Shown here: one piece after another, positions 42,571 to 51,203 of the stretch
Layout: every line of letters begins with the position of its first letter
Numbering within the stretch: position 1 is the first letter of the stretch
Source: Lycocorax pyrrhopterus obiensis
Taxonomy: Eukaryota > Chordata > Aves > Passeriformes > Paradisaeidae
Direction of reading: 5' to 3'
Length of the DNA stretch: 64,000 bases
Assembly (NCBI GenBank): GCA_014706295.1
Contig: JACSVZ010000001.1
Span: 41,104,383-41,168,382 of the forward strand
Made by a program: the position numbers and the translations under genes
The notes under the pieces: generated by a model
The model's database searches: none
What the model was told of the DNA's origin: nothing
The model's input: the letters and a program-made list of their open reading frames with translations, nothing else

Positions 42571-42722
42571 TGAATCAGAGAATGGTCTGGGTTGGAAGGC
42601 ACTTTAAAGATCATCAGGCTCCAACCTGCCTGACATGGTCAGGGATACCTTCCACTACAGCAGGTTGCTCAGAGCCCCATCCTGCCTGGCCTTGAACATT
42701 TTCAGGGATGGGGCATCCACCT
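42571..42722 (-). mobile_element. CR1 LINE, 3' end, minus strand
   Basis: On the plus strand this reads as the reverse complement of a CR1 tail: AGAATGGTCTGGGTTGGAAG, then GATCATCAGGCTCCAACC and a block containing CTTCCACTACAGCAGGTTGC and GGATGGGGCATCCAC. It is truncated at its 5' side, like most CR1 copies here. Confidence 0.95.
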
Positions 42723-45489
42723 ATATGAGACATGTGGAAGTTTAACTCTGATTTTACAGTCTAACATCACAACTCTCGGTAGTGACTACCAAAGGCAGCC
42801 ACCCCCTACACAGTGAGGATGGGATACAGCATATTTCCTTTTGTTTCTGGAGTACAGGTAACCACATGCTATCATCAGAAATGTTGCATATTTGGAGGGC
42901 TTCGCCATTTCTGCAAAACGTTACCAACTTCTAATGAGAGAATCTCTACAGCAGAGTGATTTTTTTCTTATTAACCATGACAATTAAACAAAATATACTT
43001 GCTTGTTAACTCCACATCTTTCAGGGAACATGTCATATCATGACATATCATGTCATATCGTGAAAATTATAAATTCTCACTTTTAACTGACTTCTCCCTA
43101 ATTAATAACCAAAGTGCTTCTTATGTTTATATGACCACTGTAAATGAAGTCCATGAACTCACTGCAATTGGGAAAGTTACTGCATGCCAAAAGTGCTTCA
43201 TAATTATTCTAAGTTGATGAATAATTTTTATTGCCAGGTAGATCAAAGCCAAATCACTTAACTTTCAGTTAGAAGTATTTTTAAATGTTATTGTCTGCAG
43301 CAGTTGTACCAGATGGCAACCAAGATGCCCTGCTTTTTGTTGAAAGTTCATAACATCCCTTTCACCAGTCATCTTCTCTACTGTAATCCAGTATTAAATA
43401 TTTCTGAGAGTTTCTTTGACTGACAAAACAAGTCATAACTACATAGAGAAAATACATCCTAATTTGAATGGGCTTGCAAATATCTTTAAACTGCACCAAC
43501 ATTTTTCATATTGTTAAGTCAATTTTTAATGTTTATGTAGTCATTAAGCTCCTAGGGGCTTGAAAGGGTTAAAAAAATAAAAAGAAGTACCCGACTTCAA
43601 GTAATGACCTACAGAAATAGCATGGAGGTATGTAATCCTTGCAAGTGACGCCAGTACCTGAGAAACAAATCTTAGTAATTTGTCAAAGCCTTCTGCTGAA
43701 CAATGAAGCTCTGTGGAGCTGTCTTGCAGTTGGGAAGTGAGATCACATTCCCATCGTTAACTCCACACTACTCACTATGATTTATTTGAGTTACACTGCT
43801 TGAACTCTGACTGTAGGGGCAGCGGTGTACAGCTGGTCAGGTATAAGCTCACTTTGTGCCTTTCTGATCTGACGGGGTGGGTGTGCAGCAACCTCTGGAA
43901 TTTTCAAGGATGTTTGTATTGAAAAACCTCGTCCCATGTACAAGCCCTTTGGATACTGATGATGTATTGCCAAGGAGCTCCATGGGTTTCCAGTCTATGC
44001 TCTGCAGTTTCTTGACTGCAGAACTGAAGATGCAGGCAGGAGACCGACCTTCTCTGATGATTTCTCTGCAGCCATAGGCTATAAAATGTTCCTACTGAAG
44101 TTCTCAGAGTCCAAGGAGGACTCACGCTTGACTTTTTGTTCTTCCTAACAGAGGCCTAGCAGAATAACCTGGACAGAGAAAACAGAAGGCTGACTAGGTG
44201 AACAGCAAGGCATGAGAGTGCCAATTTGTTTAAACTGGACAAAATACGTTTTCTGGCAAGTCATTTTCCTAAACAAAACATATGCTGAAACTGCCCATTA
44301 TGAAAGGGAAATGCTCTCACATAGAGCAAGAAATTTGGGAAGAAGCATTTCAGCCCATGAATTTTTAAATATTCTTTTCTCCGAAACAAAGAGAGGGAAA
44401 GAAGAAGAGCTTGAGTTCCTGCAAAACTAAACTCAGAAGGAGGAATCAAAGGATAAGGTCCCTATTTTAGAAATAGGTGCTAAAGTAGGATGATAAGATA
44501 GTTCAAACTGAATTGCACTATAGCAAACAGTCTGCCTCTAGGCAGAAGCACTGTGGAGCCTGCAATTTATGCTGTGAGGGAAGAGAACTGCAGAAAAACC
44601 TCATGAAATCGAGTGATTAGTCAATAAAATGGCAAGTGAAATTCAGTGTAAACAAATGTGGTGCACATGGGGAAAACAGTAATCTGAACCATGCATTCAG
44701 CCTAGCAATGAGATCTTAATGGGCTGTTTCCACTCAGAAATGAGACTGTGAGATAACAGGAATTTTTATGAAAACATAAGCTCTGGACCGATCATCTGCA
44801 TTTACTCCAGGGTTGGTGGGTCATCTAAACCAGATGCCTTTCTCTTCTAACAATGTATTCAAATGTCTTTCTGCAACATATATCTGGTGCAAACATCAGA
44901 TTCTAAGGCTTGGGCTGTAATTCGCTTTGTGCTTCTGCAATATAACCATAATCACACTGGAAAGCTCAAAATGCTTTATTAGGCCTATTTAAGTAAATCC
45001 TACTATGCAGTTTATTATCTTAAAATAATATTATGGTAAATTATTCTTCAGCCACTCTCACATCTTAAAAATAACACCAGAGCACTCAACACCACTTCCC
45101 CTTTTTTTAAAAAATGCAAACATACCCAGGACTTACCCTTCACTGGAAGGGCTTTCTCTACTACCTTGAAATGCTTATTCCTTAAAAGCACTCCCTGGAA
45201 ACCCTTCACAAAACAAAGGAACACTGCTTATTCAGATAGGCAGAGCAGTAATGCATATTTACAGAACTACGAGACTCAAATACTGTCTGCTGTTGCAGCA
45301 AAGCACAAAATTGAGGTCCAGAGCACACTGGAAACCACACACCAACTTCTCCTTCATTGCCCCTGTTGGGTACAAAAGAGGAGAAATAGAAAGAAATGAA
45401 AAAATGTTTTGCACAAGCTTCATGCTACTGAGCCTGTCAACTCTGTTAATCTCAGCAAAGAGAAGGGTCAGAGCAGCCTAGGAGCTATT
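42723..45489. other. gene-free stretch
   Basis: Non-coding DNA. It contains a short near-palindromic repeat at 43029-43062. Open frames near 43.8-44.4 kb overlap on both strands and have no supporting features. Confidence 0.6.
43029..43062. repeat. interleaved direct and inverted CATATCATG repeat
   Basis: The motif TGTCATATC/TGACATATC recurs at ten-base spacing three times, with partial inverted symmetry (ATGTCATATCATGACAT is nearly palindromic). It could form a small hairpin. No function can be assigned. Confidence 0.7.
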
Positions 45490-45620
45490 CAAAGTGTTCA
45501 AAATCAGGTTGGACGGGGCCTTGAGCAACCTGATCTACTGGAAGATGTCCCTGAACATGGCAGGAGGAGTTGAACTAGATGAACTTTGAAGGTCCAACCC
45601 AAAGGATTCCACAATTCCAC
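45490..45620 (+). mobile_element. CR1 LINE, truncated 3' end
   Basis: Recognised by TCAGGTTGGACGGGGCCTTG, then AGCAACCTGATCTACTGGAA and GATGTCCCTGAACATGGCAG, ending in a mutated tail with GGTCCAACCCAAAGGATTCC. It is more diverged than the copy at 24.7 kb. Confidence 0.9.
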
Positions 45621-48539
45621 GTTTCTGTTCAAAGGAAGACTTCCGCAGCAACAGCCCAGGAGGTCCATGTCAGCAGCCAGAGTAAGCAGAACACAGCACA
45701 CCTTCCCCACTCACTCTCCTACTCTCAGCGCAGGGGATTGCCCAAAAGAACAGGAGGGACGACAGTGATAGGACCCCACTCTCCATTCTTCCTTTGTAAC
45801 TCCATAGCAGCATTAGGACCACTGCTGAAAACAAGAGCAAGTACAGGAAAGACTGGAATTACAGGAAAGGTTAACAGGAAAGGTATAGTTCATGCCATTT
45901 GTCATATTATGTTTTGTCTTTTCCGTTTGTCATATCATGTTTTGTCTTTTCCCAAACAACTGTCCTCTCCCTGCACAGAAAGGAAACCTTTTTCATGATA
46001 AGGTAGGTTCATGCCATGAAAAATCTAATGAGTAGATGAAACAGCAATTCATTATCTATTTAAATATTGCAGTGGGTTAATCCAGCAAATAAAAACAGAG
46101 CATGAAGCAGATGGCCCTTTATAGTTCTCATGATTTCCTAAATATTTCCTCCCAGTGCACAGCCATTCTTGTATTTAACATGAAATGCACAGCTTTCACC
46201 GTGTGCACATTATGCAACCATTCATACAACCTCATAAACGTTACATCTTACAGAGCAATTATTTTTTATGCCTTTTTTTAAAGGAAAAGCTGTATCATGT
46301 CATGGCAAAGTATTCTCAGATGTCTTGAAATAATTTGAGCTGCCAATAGCAAATGATAAATCCACTAAATGCAAATACTTGCTCAACCTACTTTTTGGAT
46401 GTATATTAATTTTCTGAGTTCAAGAAATAACACAGGAAAAGCATTTTGACATTGGATTTGGGCATAATATTTCAAGTGTTTAGTATCTTGCAGAACACGT
46501 GCCAGGAAAACTGGTATCTGAGCTCCTCTCTGCTTCATTAAAGCAATTACTGTTCACACTGAAATAGCAACTCAGTATAGGCAAGTGCTGCTTTGGATTT
46601 CATAAAAACATACTCTCTGTCACTGAAAAAAAGAAAATGTAGAAATCAGTGATTGTCTGTTATTTGTCTGCAGACGTGACAATCAAGTCCAAAGCTGTCC
46701 ATATTCCTTGTAAAAAAGCTGACTATGCAAACACCTTAAAATACACACCTCCTCTGCTCTGAGACCCACATGAAGTGAACAATTTCTGAAAATAATTTTT
46801 TGTTATTAAAATGCACTAAGATGCTAACACACCAAGGGCAATTAATACACCACAAATTAAATCTACTGTGTGCAAAAACCCAACATGAGTATCAGACAGC
46901 AACCAATCCCACTTACAAGTAATGCAGCACTTATATACATTTTTTGCAATGGGGCATTGCCCTCCGGATAAAAACCAGAATGCAACCATTATCAAGTTTT
47001 ATTCTTTTGCTCCTTTTTTAGCTACTATTTTGGTACTAAATACCACAGTGCAATCCACTGTGCAAACAGTGCAGCACCCAAGAACAGACAGGAATGCCTA
47101 GACAGAGCCTGAAGAACCTCCATGGAAAAGAAGCTGGGAGAAGCAAGGAAAAAATCTGAAAAGGGAGCTGGGCAAAAAGAAAAGACAAAGCAGGACAGGT
47201 CAGAAATGCTTGGTAAATGGCAGCAGGGATGTGGGCACCCAGAAGCACACTTTGTTCCAGAGCTAGAATTAACCCCAGGATTTCCAGCATGGTAAGCCAG
47301 TTTGTAGGAAGCTATTGGAAAAGTCATTCAGAGAAAGCAGATGCTGACTGCTAAATTAGGTTTAGCAGCAAAGCTCTGAACTGTGCATCACAAATTTTTT
47401 AATCCTTATGATGATCTATTTCTGTACTGAATTATTTGCTGCTTTCTTCCTAATGGATCTTCTAAAACTACTGGAAAGTGCAGGCACAAAACTGTGTTGA
47501 AATAACCTTGTGATGACTTTAAGTCAAGCACTCCAGAGATAGGACAGCAGGAATCTGGTTTCATCTGCCAATTTAACTTACTCCCCTCCATGCACACACA
47601 CCATAATTTGGTCTTTAATTGTCCCATCACAGTAGTTCATGGAGGTTGGATACAAATGGTGGGATCTGTTTGCAGACTGATGCCCAACAAATCCCTGAAA
47701 CAGCGGTCTGGCTGTAAGTGACAGTTTCTGACAGGCACAGGAGGAGGTATTTGGCTTTTTAGGCAGACATTATGCAGTGATTGAAAACCATAAAGGTCAA
47801 CTGAAAACATCCTTAGGATAAGTAAAACCACCTGACAGGCACGGCAACTGGACCACGCTGATACCTGCCCAAATACACCTCTTTACTACACAGTTTGCAA
47901 GCAAACCTGATGCACCAGAAATAAGGTTCTTACAGAAGTTTTTACCAAACGCATATAACGACAGAAATAATAATAGTAAGCTGTAAAAAGGAACCATTGT
48001 GGGCTTCAGGGAGTACAAAGAGACATTGCACTGATCCTCCTATCACAATTACATGTTTAAGTTCAGATGGAATGAACCCATATGAAGAAGCCCCCAGGCT
48101 AGGTCGACTCCCAGACCACCTGAAGGTTTGAAATAAGTAAAAGATCTTAGGGTGGTCATAAGATTTCTTAGCATCACGTGGTATTTTACAAAGCAAGGAA
48201 TTTAAGAACCTAGGTCCTACTTGCCTGAATGTGATCAACTCAAGCATAATAACGTCCCCTGTAGTTCCTCAGTGGCTCACTCCCTCAGCTCACACGAGGG
48301 AAAACACCGCTCTCTGAGGCACGGACAGAACTCACACATTGGTGAGGCAAACAGATCTTACGTGACCAGGAAAAGAAATTTATTCTCACACAGCCAAGAT
48401 TATAAAAAATGCTAAAGTAAGTTATGGAGAACAGGCTGAAGAAGACTATCATGGCAGGTTATTATATTTAAGGGAATGCCATGCTATCTAGTGAAAAAGC
48501 AAGGAAGAGATTCTGCATAAAAAAATAATAAGAGATCAT
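45621..48539. other. gene-free stretch
   Basis: Non-coding DNA with a 28-base tandem duplication (45901-45956) and a short repeat of ACAGGAAAGG just before it. Open frames near 45.6-46.0 and 47.0-47.3 kb overlap each other on several frames and are not credible genes. Confidence 0.6.
45901..45956 (+). repeat. 28-bp tandem duplication
   Basis: Copy one (45901-45928) and copy two (45929-45956) share GTCATAT-ATGTTTTGTCTT and TTCC, with one substitution in the shared core and divergence only in the last few bases. This is a recent local duplication. Confidence 0.9.
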
Positions 48540-49180
48540 TTAATTGGAGGCTGTGTCACAGGCACAAAAATTAAGTTTGCATGCTGCTTTTGCAAGCTTA
48601 TTATGGTCTCATTACAATTTCTGTATTTGCAGCAAATTTATATAAATATTTCATGCTATACTGAAGTAAGATAGATGCATTTAAACTGAAAATAATTGGT
48701 CTTCTACTGTATTTATTTATATTCAGCAGTTTATATTTGTTTTTCTATTTCATATATTTAATTTGCATTTATTTTGGCTAGCATAGAATATTTAAAATGG
48801 GTATTATGAAGTCAAAGATATTCTTACAGCATGAAAGAGATTTAGAGAGGAAAATTTTGTCAGTTTAAAATTGGAGCAAGCATAATTGAACAATGAGAAG
48901 AAATTTGAACCATCTAAAAGAATTATAATTAGAGCCCAAGTCAAAGATGACAAATTTCACCATTTAGAGCGATCATGATGAAAATGGTAAATATGAGTTG
49001 TCATGCTTTAATTAAAAAGGAGTGGAAATGGCATGAAAGCATTCATTGTTAAAATGTTCTTAGCACTGTAATTATTTTTATTGATTAAAGTAATTATTAA
49101 TTCATGAACAGGCTCTAAAATGTTGATACTGTAATTCACGAAATGAAGAAAGGAATATGCCATCTCATTTATTCATAAAA
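48540..49180. other. AT-rich block, possible conserved non-coding element
   Basis: About 640 bases with low repeat content and many homeodomain-like or bHLH-free AT motifs (TTTAATTGG, CATTTAAAC, TTTAATTAAAA, GTAATTATTAATTCATG). The texture resembles conserved enhancers in vertebrate gene deserts. This is inference from composition alone; I cannot test conservation here. Confidence 0.22.
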
Positions 49181-49224
49181 CTCTTGTATTTCCATAAATA
49201 GATTTTTATAAATGCATGATAGCT

Positions 49225-49241
49225 AAAAAAAAAAAAAAAAG
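49225..49241 (+). repeat. poly-A tract
   Basis: An uninterrupted run of about 17 adenines with no recognisable retrotransposed sequence upstream; treated as a simple repeat. Confidence 0.9.
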
Positions 49242-49689
49242 CATAGCCTAACCTGAGACTAACTCCAGAACACATCCAAACTTCCAGAATGCAGAGAAAT
49301 TTACCCTTTGCTGTTTACCCAGCATTAAATTATACCATTGCTCAGCTACTCACTGCATCTGAAAGGCTTTTCAGCAGAAATGCCTTCAATGTATTAGCCT
49401 GGTGACAGGAATAATACTGATACATTACAAAAAAAGGCTCTCTTCCCTCAGATCTGTCCTATTCTTCCTCCTGGAGATTTTTTGTGCCTGGGTGGTAGAA
49501 AAAAATCGTGTCCAGATTTCTAAAATGTGTGGGACATTTCAGAACTACATGCACAAGGTGGTGTAGATGACAGGGACCCCCTGACAAAACACTGCCTTGG
49601 CACACACAAGCACGGCAGTTCCCACCTGTGTCAGCCTTGCTGTGCATATCGTGTTATTGAACAGCAAATGGCAGCTTCCCTGGAAGCAC

Positions 49690-49832
49690 CAGCCTGCCAG
49701 AGTTCAAGAAGCATTTGGACAATGCTCTCAGGCACATGGTGTGACTCTTGAAGTGTCCTGTGCAGGGCCAGGAGTTGGACTCGATGATCCTTTTGAGTCT
49801 CTTCCAACTCAAGAGATTCTATGATTCTGATT
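49690..49832 (+). mobile_element. CR1 LINE, truncated 3' end
   Basis: Clear CR1 3' text: CCAGAGTTCAAGAAGCATTT, GGACAATGCTCTCAGGCACA, CAGGGCCAGGAGTTGGACTC and then CTTCCAACTCAAGAGATTCT. It resembles the copy at 54.1-54.65 kb (same TTCAAGAAG and GGACAATGC blocks), so these two are probably from one CR1 subfamily. They flank the GC-richer island that holds the gene candidate. Confidence 0.93.
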
Positions 49833-49897
49833 TTATGACTCTGTTTTTTGCATGGAGGGTGTCAAGAGCCACAGTTCCCATGCTGACCGTGGTTCAA

Positions 49898-50045
49898 AAG
49901 GCCTCATTCTCAAAAGGGCAAAGTTCCAGAATTCTTGGGAACTGAGTGTGGTGGGAGATGAGAACTCTATGAGCATCTCTCTGTTACGCTGCTGGCAATA
50001 ACCTACACACACCAGAGACAACAGTCATCCTCAGAGAACTGTTCT
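49898..50045 (+). repeat. copy A of a dispersed direct duplication
   Basis: This segment (GGCCTCATTCTCAAAAGGGC, then GGGAACTGAGTGTGGTGGGA, then CAGAGACAACAGTCATCCTC) is repeated in the same orientation at 51701-51871. By eye they are about 80-85 percent identical outside one roughly 20-base indel. It may be a local segmental duplication or a species-specific interspersed repeat I do not know. Confidence 0.85.
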
Positions 50046-50518
50046 GGCATCTTCTGGAGCACTTTCCCTGTGCTGAGAATTTCAGTGTTGGCTGCTGACA
50101 CCTGAGTGGGCAAAAGCAGGCACTGGGGGAAGTTCCTGCAGGTGCACAGAATGGGAATGCACAGACAGTCAGGTCAGCAGCTGGGTTGACTGGGTGACAT
50201 GGGGGGCTCTGCACAGGGGGAGGGGTGCTGGGAAGAGGTGTTTATAATGCCCTGCAAGGCAGCCTAGGACAATATCTAAAGCCTTTTCTGCCTGGCTGCT
50301 GTACCCTTCAGACACAGCTGCAGGGCAGAGGTGTCATAAGACTGGCTTTGAGGTCTGTCCTTTGTGTCATCTGACATGCTCTGAAAAGACCCTTGCAAGT
50401 CAGACTCCACATCAGCCTGAACAGGCTCTGCTGTACTCACCCAGTGTGACTTTAGATGTATTCCAAAGGTGCTCCTCCCCTTTGCTGACAGTCTGCAATG
50501 CTTAAACTCTTTCTTTTT

Positions 50519-50556
50519 ACATTTATTATTACTATTATTACTATTATTTATTTTTC
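50519..50556. repeat. ATT/ACT-rich simple repeat with minus-strand poly(A) signals
   Basis: An irregular (ATTACT/ATT)n run. On the minus strand it supplies AATAAA sequences (plus-strand TTTATT at about 50522-50527 and again near 50547). It lies about 510-540 bases downstream of the stop codon of the minus-strand gene candidate, so it could provide its polyadenylation signal. That use is inferred. Confidence 0.5.
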
Positions 50557-51061
50557 TTTTAACTCCGTTTCATTTTTAATGCCACCCTTGTGATTAATAG
50601 CACATTGCTTTCACTCTTCTCTCTCACCCAGCCCTGCTACAACTTTCCATTCATCATCTCTGAGCTCTGGGGTGGGGGACACTGCTGCACCTGCAGCCTC
50701 TGTCACCCCATCAGCCCTCCTTGATGTGCTCAGCACTGGATGCCCATCCTTCTCAGTACCTCCTTCCCTCTCTACTCAGACAATCCTGATTCAGGGCAAC
50801 ATCTCATGCAAGCTCAAGGACAAGCCTTTGCACCTCATGTCTCACCAGCATGTCCCCATTCTGGTGGAGGAATGATGCCTTGATGACAGCCCCAGTGAGG
50901 AAAACAGGCTGATGCTGGTACAAAGGTGTCCCACACTGCAGTGCAGGTCTCTGACAGCCTCTCTCACAGATACAGCCCTAGTGCCAACTCTGTGCATTTT
51001 ACCCCAACAGAAACAGCTAAAACAGGCAAGAACTCACTGCTTTGGGAAAAAAAAATACATA

Positions 51062-51203
51062 TTATTCATTGAAAAAATCACAGTCTTCTGAGGCACAATA
51101 TCTCTGTTGGTACTGGTTACAGGGACACTGGGATGATGTGGGGTGAGGTAAATCCACAGATACCCAGTTGTCCTGTGAAGAGCCACCATCAGCCAGAGAG
51201 CAT
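51062..51203 (-). CDS. exon 5 of gene candidate: cytoplasmic tail and stop
   Basis: The acceptor has a good pyrimidine tract (TCTGCCTGCTTGTTTCAG). It enters in phase 2 and completes the codon opened by exon 4 (AT+A, Ile). The tail of about 46 residues holds CSLADGGSSQDNW, a CPC motif, two tyrosines close together (NQYQQRY) and an acidic aromatic end (ASEDCDFFNE), closed by TAA at 51064-51062. No ITAM or ITIM consensus is present. A short Cys-containing tail ending in acidic residues occurs in several short-tailed TNF-receptor-type proteins, but without a matching ectodomain I draw no conclusion. Confidence 0.45.
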
